Shown here in pieces: positions 1 to 5,963 of a DNA stretch of 6,071 nucleotides. The DNA is taken from assembly GCA_023146675.1 (NCBI GenBank), contig JAGLBQ010000168.1, positions 1-6,071 on the forward strand. The letters are read 5' to 3'. The DNA comes from Cocleimonas sp. (GTDB lineage: Bacteria > Pseudomonadota > Gammaproteobacteria > Thiotrichales > Thiotrichaceae). The notes below the pieces were generated by a model. The model did not search any database. It was given only the letters and a program-made list of their open reading frames with translations, and was not told the DNA's origin. Position 1 is the stretch's first letter. Each line of letters begins with the position of its first letter. The position numbers and the translations under genes were made by a program.

Positions 1-13
1 AAAAGCGAACATT

Positions 14-1006
14 TTACTCTTCACTAATATAGGCAGCTTCAACTTCTACCAACAAACCTGTCTCGCAAACATTGCCCCGCAAAAATAATACAGGTGGTAA
101 TTGGCTCCCATAGCGACGAATTAATAACTCCTCGGTGACTGAAAGCATAAATAAATCACATAAATAAACTTTTAAATAAGAAAGCTCTGTTAGACAGCTA
201 ATCGGCAAATTTTGTTTCTCAGCCCCCCACTTGAGCAGTGCTTCAATATTATTTAGAACCTCATCTAACTGTAATTGTACCTTTCCAACATGTCGTTTTT
301 CATAGCCAACAATACTGGCTGTTGATGAAATATACAGATGCGTAGCGTCTTTCCATTTTTTAATCAAAGCACGAGAAAAAGTAGGACGCACAGGACCGTA
401 TAAACGGGGGTATAAAAAATCAGAGGCTTGGCGAGGATTTTTAAGTTCTTCGCCTGATTTTTTTGCCGCGATAAAATAGATCTGCAAACCACCACAGATT
501 GTCCCTATTGCCGTTGAGGCAGGGGGTACATAACCCCAATGTCCTGCATTATCGAGTATTTCTTGTCGTCCTAAACAAAAGTCTTGGTAATGTAGTAGTC
601 CTTGCTCATCTTTATCAATAGAAGATAAATAATTCCAAAGGCGTAATAGGTGAGGGAAGGAATGCTTTTGAATGGTTTTTAAGATCAGCTCATAAGCTGT
701 TTTAGTGGCTGAAGCCGTATTCTCGTATTGCGCCTCATCAAATAATAAATGCCCAAATAAAATGTCATCATTCCATGCGATTTGAATACCATCAACTGAT
801 GCTGTCTTCACAGGGGTATCGCTATACCAAACCTCAGCAATATTAGATAATGCCAAATTAGGTAAGCCAACTGAAAATAAGGGCTTATCCGTATCTTCCA
901 TACTTGCAATTGATGCAAAACGAATAGCCGCCAGCACATTTTCATCTGCTGCAAGCGCGGACAGATTTTCTACAGGAAGAAATTGAACGGAAAAAGGAAA
1001 CGACAT
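14..1006 (-). CDS. FkbO/Hyg5/XanB2-family chorismatase (probable 3-hydroxybenzoate synthase)
   Basis: Predicted cytoplasmic enzyme that removes pyruvate from chorismate to give 3- and/or 4-hydroxybenzoate (Hyg5, XanB2) or a dihydroxy-cyclohexadiene carboxylate (FkbO). Family signatures, numbered from the GTG at 1045: LLRLWNYL (133-140), FCLGR (156-160), NPRQAS (203-208), YPRLYGP (212-218), the TASIVG block (242-247) and the C-terminal CETGLLVEVEA (327-337). Cys327 and Glu334 have the spacing I recall for the catalytic Cys/Glu of Hyg5, favouring a hydroxybenzoate product. Ser241 sits where Hyg5-like enzymes have Gly and FkbO-like ones Ala. I chose the ATG at 1006 (330 residues); a GTG at 1045 would add 13 residues (MIINFYNLASRYL) that look like leader rather than protein. 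Neither start has a clear Shine-Dalgarno sequence. It follows the DUF4340 gene on the same strand. In Xanthomonas the family member supplies precursors for xanthomonadin pigment and ubiquinone; no pigment genes are visible here. Family sure, product inferred. Confidence 0.85.
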   Translation of the reverse strand: MSFPFSVQFLPVENLSALAADENVLAAIRFASIASMEDTDKPLFSVGLPNLALSNIAEVWYSDTPVKTASVDGIQIAWNDDILFGHLLFDEAQYENTASATKTAYELILKTIQKHSFPHLLRLWNYLSSIDKDEQGLLHYQDFCLGRQEILDNAGHWGYVPPASTAIGTICGGLQIYFIAAKKSGEELKNPRQASDFLYPRLYGPVRPTFSRALIKKWKDATHLYISSTASIVGYEKRHVGKVQLQLDEVLNNIEALLKWGAEKQNLPISCLTELSYLKVYLCDLFMLSVTEELLIRRYGSQLPPVLFLRGNVCETGLLVEVEAAYISEE

Positions 1007-1057
1007 TAAATATCTACTAGCTAGGTTATAAAAATTAATTATCACATGCGTATGGAG

Positions 1058-1597
1058 TCAATGTGAATAGTCTAGTATAAAATCATCAGCTCCGCCGATA
1101 AGTAAACCATATACCGTCTCTGCAACAATATAGACAGTATTTCCTTTGCGTAAATATCTCTTATGGCTAATGGGATTAAGCACCCCAAATTGAATCTTAA
1201 CCCCATTAAAGGAAACACTCAGGCGCTCCTCATCTAAACCAAAGGTCGCCAAATTCTTTCCCTTAATGGGATAAGAAGCATCTATGTGTTCAGAGAGTAA
1301 GGTCATTAAATGCTTAATTTTACGTTGATCTGCCTCCCCCTCTATTGGCTTAGTCATTAGCCATTTATTATCCACTTTCTTTAATTCAATATTAGAATGC
1401 TTAGATGTCTCAGACTTATTCTGTCTGAAAATTGAGATAGAATGAATTTCATTTCCCATTGACTCATCATAAAGCGAATCTATTTTTTCCGTTTGTTTAT
1501 ACTGTAAATTAATAAACCACAGTAAAGTTAATATTGTGAGAAGCAATAATCCATTAAGAATTAAGCGTTTTGCTGTTAAAGTTTGTATCATATGCAT
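1058..1597 (-). CDS. DUF4340-like membrane-anchored protein
   Basis: Small protein of 179 residues with one N-terminal membrane helix (about residues 12-30, after a basic KR) and a soluble remainder, most likely exposed in the periplasm. Features resembling DUF4340 are W-x4-P (W79, P84), the AD pair (89-90) followed by a helix, FGLDEE (119-124), FG (137-138) and KRYLR...VYIV (146-158). No enzymatic residues are recognisable and the function is unknown. DUF4340 proteins are often encoded beside GldF/GldG-like ABC transporter genes, but no such genes are present here. The next gene on the strand is the chorismatase, 12 or 51 bp away depending on its start, so the two are probably co-transcribed. 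The start could be either ATG of MHM (1597 or 1591); no clear ribosome binding site precedes either. The 5' end is 21 bp from the divergent membrane hydrolase gene, so its promoter must lie inside that gene. Confidence 0.7.
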   Translation of the reverse strand: MHMIQTLTAKRLILNGLLLLTILTLLWFINLQYKQTEKIDSLYDESMGNEIHSISIFRQNKSETSKHSNIELKKVDNKWLMTKPIEGEADQRKIKHLMTLLSEHIDASYPIKGKNLATFGLDEERLSVSFNGVKIQFGVLNPISHKRYLRKGNTVYIVAETVYGLLIGGADDFILDYSH

Positions 1598-1618
1598 ATT
1601 CTACGTGGAATAAAGATC

Positions 1619-2326
1619 ATGGCAAATTTTAATACACACATTACCGTTGCAGCCGTTGGATCAGGCTTATTATCAACGTTGTGTTTACAAGTTGGTTTTA
1701 TTGGAACAAGTGATGCACTCTTGCTCACCTTGGTAGGAACAATTGGCGGTATTTTACCAGATGTGGATTTACAGCACTCCTATCCCAGCCGCATTATCTT
1801 CTCCCTAATCGGTATGATTATTGCCTTTCTCTGGATATTTTCCACCAAAAATGAACTGTCTATTATCGAACTATGGATCATAGGTTTAATGATTTACAGC
1901 GCTATTCGCTACCCTCTCTGGATGCTTTTTCATAAGTACACAAAACATAGAGGAGCCTTTCATTCCTTAGTTGCGGCTTTAGCCTTTGCTTTGTTCAGCA
2001 CAGCCATCAGTTTTAATTTTTTTGCTAAAACCGCCTTTGTATCATGGCTGATTGGTATGGTGGTTTGCTACGGTTTTATTATTCATTTACTGCTTGATGA
2101 ACTTTATTCGGTAGATTTTATGAATCGCCGCATCAAACGATCCTTTGGCACTGCAATGAAAATAATTGACACTAAACAATGGGCTACTTCAAGTATTATT
2201 GTTGGCGTGGCAGTAGGTGCTTTTTGGGTATCACCCAGTCCCACGGTTTTTATTAATACCCTTCTATCGTCAGAAACTTATCAAATAATAGGGGATAGAA
2301 TGTTACCCTCAGGCTTTACTCTTTAA
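1619..2326 (+). CDS. YdjM-type membrane-bound metal-dependent hydrolase family protein
   Basis: Integral inner-membrane protein of 235 residues in the YdjM / 'LexA-binding, inner membrane-bound hydrolase' family (PF04307 type). Motifs seen are NTH (5-7) at the N-terminus, ILPDVDLQHS (45-54) with D48, D50 and H53, HRGAFHS (110-116) with H110 and H115, and HLLLDE (156-161) with H156 and D160. These His/Asp residues are the family's presumed metal ligands. At least five hydrophobic stretches are seen, roughly 10-27, 34-47, 58-75, 82-97 and 117-155, plus one near 190-205. The substrate is unknown; the E. coli relative is in the LexA regulon, but I see no LexA box here. I use the ATG at 1619, which gives the typical MANFNTH start. 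An upstream in-frame ATG at 1583 would overlap the divergent gene and adds a non-family N-terminus. GTGGAA 8-13 bases upstream is a weak ribosome site. Confidence 0.8.
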   Translation: MANFNTHITVAAVGSGLLSTLCLQVGFIGTSDALLLTLVGTIGGILPDVDLQHSYPSRIIFSLIGMIIAFLWIFSTKNELSIIELWIIGLMIYSAIRYPLWMLFHKYTKHRGAFHSLVAALAFALFSTAISFNFFAKTAFVSWLIGMVVCYGFIIHLLLDELYSVDFMNRRIKRSFGTAMKIIDTKQWATSSIIVGVAVGAFWVSPSPTVFINTLLSSETYQIIGDRMLPSGFTL

Positions 2327-2348
2327 GCAAAATATATCTCTCGCAAAG

Positions 2349-2361
2349 GCGTAAAATACGC
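2349..2361. repeat. Short hairpin in the hydrolase-antiporter gap
   Basis: GCGTA (2349-2353) and TACGC (2357-2361) form a perfect 5-bp stem with an AAA loop, 23 bases after the hydrolase stop. It is followed by A-rich rather than T-rich sequence on the plus strand, so it is not a standard rho-independent terminator. The rest of the 116-bp gap shows no clear promoter hexamers, although the antiporter gene probably needs its own promoter here. Confidence 0.3.
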
Positions 2362-2442
2362 TAAGAAAAAATAACAGTCCTTCGTATACCTGTCTCTTTG
2401 TGAAACACTTTATTTTCTATCTAACCAAACGAATAAGAAAAA

Positions 2443-3687
2443 ATGCTAATTACCGACACACTCGCCATACTCATCTCCCTTGCTGCATTATTTAGCTATA
2501 TCAATTATCGTTATATTAAATTACCAACAACCATCGGTTTACTGGTCATTGCGCTATTGCTTTCACTCAGCATTATTGTGCTAGGGAAATTTGGCATTCC
2601 GCTAGAAGATCATGCCAAACATTTATTATCACAAATCAATTTTAATGAAACGCTGATGCAAGGAATGTTAAGCGCATTATTATTTGCAGGTGCACTGCAT
2701 GTCCATTTAGAAGAGCTGAATAAGCAAAAATGGGTGGTAGCTATTCTCGCTAGTGTAGGCGTGATGGCTTCAACCTTTATGATTGGTTTTGCATCGTATT
2801 ATATTTTTGCTTTTATAGGCTTAGAGATACCGCTCATTTACTGCTTATTATTTGGCTCATTAATCTCCCCAACCGACCCTATTGCTGTGATGGGCATTCT
2901 AAAAACCATCGGCGCGCCCAAATCACTGGAAACAAAGATCGCAGGCGAATCACTCTTTAATGACGGTGTTGCTATCGTCGTCTTTCTCGTCCTACTCAAT
3001 ATAGCAGGAGCAGGTCATGGGGGTGAACAAGGTGAAATAAATGTGATCAGTATTGCAACACTGTTTGCACAAGAAGCTCTTGGTGGCGCACTATTTGGCT
3101 TTATTATTGGTTATATCACCTTTCGCATGTTAGCCAGCATTGATAACTATCAAGTCGAAATTTTACTCACCTTGGCTCTGGTTCTTGGTGGATATGCATT
3201 AGCAAGCGCCCTTCATATATCGGGACCCATCGCGGTCGTGGTCGCTGGTTTATTAATTGGCAATAAAGGCAGACGTTTTGCCATGTCAGAAAGAACGCGT
3301 CGTCATCTAGACAACTTTTGGGAATTAATTGATGAAATACTCAATGCAATTCTATTTGTCTTAATAGGGCTAGAAGTGTTAGTACTTAGCTTTGAAATAC
3401 AATACTTATGGGCAGGTTTGATCATGATCCCTATGACCTTATTAGCTCGTTTTATTTCCGTTGGCGCATCTGTTTCGATCATGAAACTACGCCAAAGTTT
3501 TAGCCCACATATTGTCCGTATACTTACTTGGGGCGGACTGCGTGGTGGTATCTCCATCGCCTTAGTGTTGACATTACCTGATAACGAATACCGTGAAGCG
3601 TTACTGGTGATTACCTATATTGTTGTGATTTTCTCAATTATCGTTCAAGGGTTGACCATTGGTAAGCTGATAAAGAAAACATCTTAA
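2443..3687 (+). CDS. CPA1-family Na+/H+ antiporter (NhaP type)
   Basis: Inner-membrane cation/proton exchanger of 414 residues, full length for bacterial CPA1 antiporters. It is expected to expel Na+ (or K+) in exchange for H+, serving pH and salt homeostasis. About 12 hydrophobic segments span residues 5 to 410. Hallmarks are FAGALHVHLEEL (81-92), the unwound-helix motif SPTDPIAV (142-149), the ESLFNDG segment (169-175) whose Asn173-Asp174 pair forms the CPA1 ion site, VLIGLE (306-311), LARF (334-337) and WGGLRGGISIAL (363-374) with Arg367. It lacks the long cytoplasmic tail (TrkA_C or nucleotide-binding) of some NhaP2 relatives and ends at KLIKKTS. The start ATG has only a weak A/G-rich ribosome site (AAGAAAAA). 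Its stop overlaps the start of the ATL gene by one base (TAATG), so the two are very likely translated from one mRNA. Ion preference cannot be read from sequence. Confidence 0.92.
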   Translation: MLITDTLAILISLAALFSYINYRYIKLPTTIGLLVIALLLSLSIIVLGKFGIPLEDHAKHLLSQINFNETLMQGMLSALLFAGALHVHLEELNKQKWVVAILASVGVMASTFMIGFASYYIFAFIGLEIPLIYCLLFGSLISPTDPIAVMGILKTIGAPKSLETKIAGESLFNDGVAIVVFLVLLNIAGAGHGGEQGEINVISIATLFAQEALGGALFGFIIGYITFRMLASIDNYQVEILLTLALVLGGYALASALHISGPIAVVVAGLLIGNKGRRFAMSERTRRHLDNFWELIDEILNAILFVLIGLEVLVLSFEIQYLWAGLIMIPMTLLARFISVGASVSIMKLRQSFSPHIVRILTWGGLRGGISIALVLTLPDNEYREALLVITYIVVIFSIIVQGLTIGKLIKKTS

Positions 3688-4037
3688 TGGAACCTAACCT
3701 GCCAAATAATCAAGAACGCATTTGGCAGGTTGTACAATTAATTCCAGCAGGAAAAGTCTCCAGTTATGGTGTGATAGCAGATTTAGCAGGGCTACCAAGG
3801 CGCGCACGTTTTGTATCCACTGCACTACGTAAAGCATCTAAGACTCTTGAGTTACCGTGGCATCGGGTGTTAAACGCACAAGGGAAAATATCAATTCCAA
3901 GCAATAGCCCGTTATATCAAACACAATGGGAATTATTGGAGATGGAGGGTGTGCTGGTGAAAAATGGAAGGGTTGATTTGAAGCGCTTTAGCTGGAAGCC
4001 TGATCTTAGTGAATTACTGTTTTCTTTGTCGTTTTAA
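3687..4037 (+). CDS. Alkyltransferase-like protein (ATL), MGMT fold with Trp in place of catalytic Cys
   Basis: DNA damage-recognition protein of 116 residues consisting of only the winged-helix DNA-binding domain of O6-alkylguanine-DNA alkyltransferase. Seen: RIWQVVQLIPAGKVSSYG (11-28), ADLAGLPRRAR (31-41) as recognition helix, then PWHRVLNAQGKIS (57-69). Trp58 (TGG, 3858-3860) replaces the methyl-accepting cysteine of PCHRV, so the protein cannot reverse alkylation. Known relatives (E. coli YbaZ, S. pombe Atl1) flip and bind O6-alkylguanine and hand it to nucleotide excision repair; that role is inferred here. The N-terminal alkyltransferase domain is absent, as normal for ATLs. It starts at the ATG overlapping the antiporter stop (TAATG) and has no obvious ribosome site of its own, suggesting translational coupling. 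An active paralogue, Ogt, lies about 1 kb downstream on the other strand. Confidence 0.9.
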   Translation: MEPNLPNNQERIWQVVQLIPAGKVSSYGVIADLAGLPRRARFVSTALRKASKTLELPWHRVLNAQGKISIPSNSPLYQTQWELLEMEGVLVKNGRVDLKRFSWKPDLSELLFSLSF

Positions 4038-4065
4038 ATACTCTAATACGGTTTTCATATGCCAG

Positions 4066-4112
4066 TTCTATAGCCCGTATACAGCCTAAGCGGAATACGG
4101 GAAGTCATAGAA
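4066..4112. repeat. REP-like compound palindrome between convergent genes
   Basis: An inner perfect 7-bp inverted repeat, CCCGTAT (4074-4080) with ATACGGG (4095-4101), encloses a 14-base loop. An outer 6-bp stem, TTCTAT (4066-4071) with ATAGAA (4107-4112), continues the structure across an asymmetric internal loop of 2 and 5 bases. A third copy of the arm, AATACGG (4045-4051), lies just upstream and could pair with CCGTAT instead. There is no T-run after either side, so this is not a typical intrinsic terminator. The form (CCCGTAT, C/G-rich centre, ATACGGG, in a convergent spacer) resembles dispersed REP-like palindromes. Only one copy is visible, so the repeat status is inference. Confidence 0.45.
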
Positions 4113-4151
4113 ACGTGCTATTTCGTACTGCGTAAACTTCATACTAGCTAC

Positions 4152-4170
4152 AAAAGTGCAAACTACTTTT
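4152..4170. terminator. Possible weak bidirectional terminator hairpin
   Basis: AAAAGT (4152-4157) and ACTTTT (4165-4170) form a perfect 6-bp stem with a 7-base loop in the spacer between the convergent ATL and rluB genes. In both directions the 3' arm ends in TTTT, but the stem is AT-rich and no longer T-run follows. A second AT-only inverted repeat (A6 at 4190-4195, T6 at 4200-4205) straddles the rluB stop codon. Position suits termination of both transcripts; the strength is doubtful. Confidence 0.25.
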
Positions 4171-4196
4171 CTGCTTGGAGAAGGATGCCAAAAAAG

Positions 4197-5009
4197 TTAT
4201 TTTTTCTTATAAAATTTTCGTTTCTGCTCACGTTTTTGCTTTTTTTCATATTGATCAAGAAAACCTTTATCCAATTCTAAATCAACTTTTTGATACAATA
4301 ATTTCATTTTCTTAATCGTCATTTCTTCAAAGCGACCTGAACGTAATGAGCGTGACAACGTAACATCCCCATAACGTACCCGAATCAAACGGCTCACTTT
4401 AACATCCTGAGTCTCCCAAAGACGACGCACCTCACGGTTCCGCCCTTCTTTTAATACCACGTGATACCATTTATTCGCACCTTCTCCACCTGCAAAGATA
4501 ATTTTATTAAACATCGCCTTGCCATCTTCAAGAATCACCCCTTTTTTTAGCGTATCGAGCATGTTATCCGTTACATCTCCTAATACCCTAACGGCGTATT
4601 CTCGTTCGATTTCATAAGAGGGATGCATTAAACGGTTGGCCAATTCGCCATCAGTGGTAAAAAGCAACAGACCATCCGTATTAAGGTCTAAACGCCCGAC
4701 TTGAATCCAGCGCCCACTTTTAATATCAGGCAAATTATCAAAGACGGTGGCGCGACCTTCAGGATCTTTACGGGTAGAAACCTCACCTGCGCTTTTGTGA
4801 TACAACAAAACACGCGGCGTAGCTTTAAGACGCGAGCCTAAATGCAAACGTTGTCCACGTAGAATAATTTGATCCGACTCATCAACGGGCTGTCCTGCCG
4901 TTGCTTTAATGCCATTAACCAGAATCTCTCCCGCTGTAACCCAGCGCTCAATCTCTCTGCGTGACCCATAACCTGCACGGGATAGTATTTTTTGAATTCG
5001 TTCTGCCAT
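4197..5009 (-). CDS. rluB: 23S rRNA pseudouridine synthase, RluB type
   Basis: Cytoplasmic RNA-modifying enzyme of 270 residues. RluB isomerises a single uridine (U2605 in E. coli numbering) to pseudouridine in the peptidyl-transferase region of 23S rRNA. Residues 1-50 are an S4 RNA-binding domain (ILSRAGYGSRREIER, 8-22; GEILVNG, 27-33). The RsuA-family catalytic domain follows, with LLYHKSAG (68-75) and VGRLDLNTDGLLLFTTDG (104-121), in which Asp108 is the catalytic aspartate. MHPSYEIEREY (128-138) and LKEGRNREVRRLWE (186-199) complete the family signature. It ends in a Lys/Arg-rich tail (255-270), common in this family. I use the ATG at 5009 (MAERIQKILSRAG), which matches the usual N-terminus; a GTG at 5018 would add three residues. 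RluB is preferred over RluE/RluF/RsuA because of the S4 domain and these motifs. It lies downstream of ogt on the same strand and is convergent with the antiporter-ATL pair. Confidence 0.92.
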   Translation of the reverse strand: MAERIQKILSRAGYGSRREIERWVTAGEILVNGIKATAGQPVDESDQIILRGQRLHLGSRLKATPRVLLYHKSAGEVSTRKDPEGRATVFDNLPDIKSGRWIQVGRLDLNTDGLLLFTTDGELANRLMHPSYEIEREYAVRVLGDVTDNMLDTLKKGVILEDGKAMFNKIIFAGGEGANKWYHVVLKEGRNREVRRLWETQDVKVSRLIRVRYGDVTLSRSLRSGRFEEMTIKKMKLLYQKVDLELDKGFLDQYEKKQKREQKRKFYKKK

Positions 5010-5041
5010 TGTTATCACTTTTTTAATGCTATAAGCAGGCG

Positions 5042-5050
5042 ATTATCACA
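5042..5050 (-). promoter_or_regulatory. Possible extended -10 promoter element for rluB
   Basis: On the minus strand the gap between ogt and rluB contains TGTGATAAT, an extended -10 (TG, one base, then GATAAT, five of six to consensus). It lies 32 bases before the rluB ATG at 5009. No good -35 hexamer is present 16-18 bases further up, which is tolerated by extended -10 promoters. If real, rluB can be transcribed separately from ogt with a leader of about 25 bases. Confidence 0.3.
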
Positions 5051-5091
5051 CGGCTTGGCAATAAACGAAAAGAAATTATCTGTCGATCATT

Positions 5092-5667
5092 TTAAGACCC
5101 CGCTTCCAATGCCAATAAAAACTCCTTACGCCAAATTCCCCCTCCATATCCTGTCATAGAACCATTCTTACCAATTACCCGATGACAAGGGATAATAATA
5201 CTAATCTTATTATTACGATTAGCATTTGCCACGGCGCGCACCGCGTTAGGATTGCCAATCGTAATTGCTTGCTGCTGATAAGAACGTGTTTCACCATAAG
5301 GAATAGTCTGCAATGCACCCCAGACTTGTTTTTGAAAGTCAGTCCCATAAAGATCCAATGGAATAGAAAACTCACGAAGACTACCTGCAAAATAATCGTT
5401 TAGCTGTTGATTTAGCAAGGGAAAGTAATCACTTTCAGCACAAATAACACTTCCTTTCATGGCTTTTTTCAAACGTGATAACTGCATCTCAATGCGTTGC
5501 GTATCAGTAAATTCTAATAAGCAAATACCCACGCGAGTTGCTCCTACCAATAGATCACCAAAGGGCGTTTTAATACGTGTGATCACAAGACTATCGGCCT
5601 CTGCTTTTAGTGCAGGCAGTTCTGAAAAATAAGGAATATCAACGTAATTTTTATTATCAATTTTCAT
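5092..5667 (-). CDS. ogt: Methylated-DNA--[protein]-cysteine S-methyltransferase (Ogt/AdaB type)
   Basis: Suicide DNA-repair protein of 191 residues that transfers the alkyl group from O6-alkylguanine (and O4-alkylthymine) to its own cysteine. The N-terminal domain (about 25-105) includes TPFGDLLVGAT (34-44) and GICLLEFTD (47-55). The C-terminal winged-helix domain has GTDFQKQVWGALQTIPYGET (108-127), SYQQQA (129-134), AVRAVANANRNN (142-153) with the presumed nucleotide-flipping Arg144, the active-site IIPCHRVIG (158-166) with Cys161 (TGT, 5185-5187), and GYGGGIWRKEFLLALE (173-188). All key residues are intact, in contrast to the nearby ATL. The sequence resembles the C-terminal half of Ada, but the Ada N-terminal metal and AraC domains are absent; the first 25 residues are unremarkable. 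The ATG at 5667 is preceded by a weak GGA about 10 bases away. It is the upstream gene of a minus-strand pair with rluB. Confidence 0.92.
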   Translation of the reverse strand: MKIDNKNYVDIPYFSELPALKAEADSLVITRIKTPFGDLLVGATRVGICLLEFTDTQRIEMQLSRLKKAMKGSVICAESDYFPLLNQQLNDYFAGSLREFSIPLDLYGTDFQKQVWGALQTIPYGETRSYQQQAITIGNPNAVRAVANANRNNKISIIIPCHRVIGKNGSMTGYGGGIWRKEFLLALEAGS

Positions 5668-5806
5668 TAGAGCTTATTCCAAAGTTGAAAGGTTAAATGT
5701 GCTAGCTGTTGATTTTTTCAATGCCTTTTTCACCTCTATAGGTTTTTAAAAAATGCAGGATATTCTTAATTTTCGGTGATGGTATAAGAACTGTTTTCTA
5801 GCAATC

Positions 5807-5818
5807 AGGCAATTGCCT
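5807..5818. promoter_or_regulatory. Perfect 12-bp palindrome, possible operator
   Basis: AGGCAATTGCCT is identical to its reverse complement and sits 140 bases upstream of the ogt start and 146 bases upstream of the edge gene start. A dimeric regulator could bind there, but a 12-bp palindrome also has a several percent probability of occurring by chance in a gap this size. The bound protein, if any, is unknown. Confidence 0.25.
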
Positions 5819-5943
5819 ATGGACTTTGCCGTAATAAAGTCTACAGTGGGGTGACGTGTTGTTTGTTGACGATGCGTTTGTTTTATCTGTTTTAGAAAAT
5901 CGCCCTACTAAGCTGTTAGCGCAGCAAAGCAGGACTTCATTCA

Positions 5944-5960
5944 TCAATCTAGAGGATTGA
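5944..5960 (+). promoter_or_regulatory. Hairpin overlapping the Shine-Dalgarno site of the edge gene
   Basis: TCAATC (5944-5949) and GATTGA (5955-5960) form a perfect 6-bp stem with loop TAGAG (5950-5954). The ribosome site AGAGG (5951-5955) lies in the loop and first stem base, eight bases before the ATG at 5964. Presenting the site in the loop could either expose it or tune initiation; the stem is AT-rich and weak. Confidence 0.35.
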
Positions 5961-5963
5961 AAA

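Larger units (their letters stand above)
5668..5963. other. Non-coding stretch between divergent ogt and the edge gene
   Basis: These 296 bases separate ogt from a divergent plus-strand gene, so both promoters should lie here. I see a perfect 12-bp palindrome (5807-5818), an AT-only TTTTTAAAAA palindrome near 5743-5752, and a near-consensus -35 TTGACG (5866-5871) without a good -10 at 16-18 bases. A short open frame (5856-5960) ends three bases before the next ATG. No tRNA or convincing terminator is visible. Confidence 0.5.

Noticed and set aside
1007..1045. GTG start extending the chorismatase by 13 residues
   Set aside because: No ribosome site and an atypical N-terminus; kept only as an alternative.
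1583..1618. Upstream start extending the membrane hydrolase by 12 residues
   Set aside because: It would overlap the divergent DUF4340 gene and adds residues before the typical MANFNTH family start.
2349..2361. Hairpin after the hydrolase as an intrinsic terminator
   Set aside because: Only 5 bp and followed by A-rich sequence, with no T-run on the plus strand.
3303..3557. Minus-strand open frame of 84 codons inside the antiporter gene
   Set aside because: Lies wholly inside the well-supported antiporter CDS, antisense, and has no family features; a shadow frame.
5175..5403. Two open frames of 71-73 codons overlapping ogt on both strands
   Set aside because: Both are out-of-frame shadows of ogt, which has all its motifs intact.
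5866..5895. Sigma-70 promoter with -35 TTGACG for the edge gene
   Set aside because: The best hexamer at 17-18 bases (TTTTAG) is only half matching, so the promoter cannot be supported.
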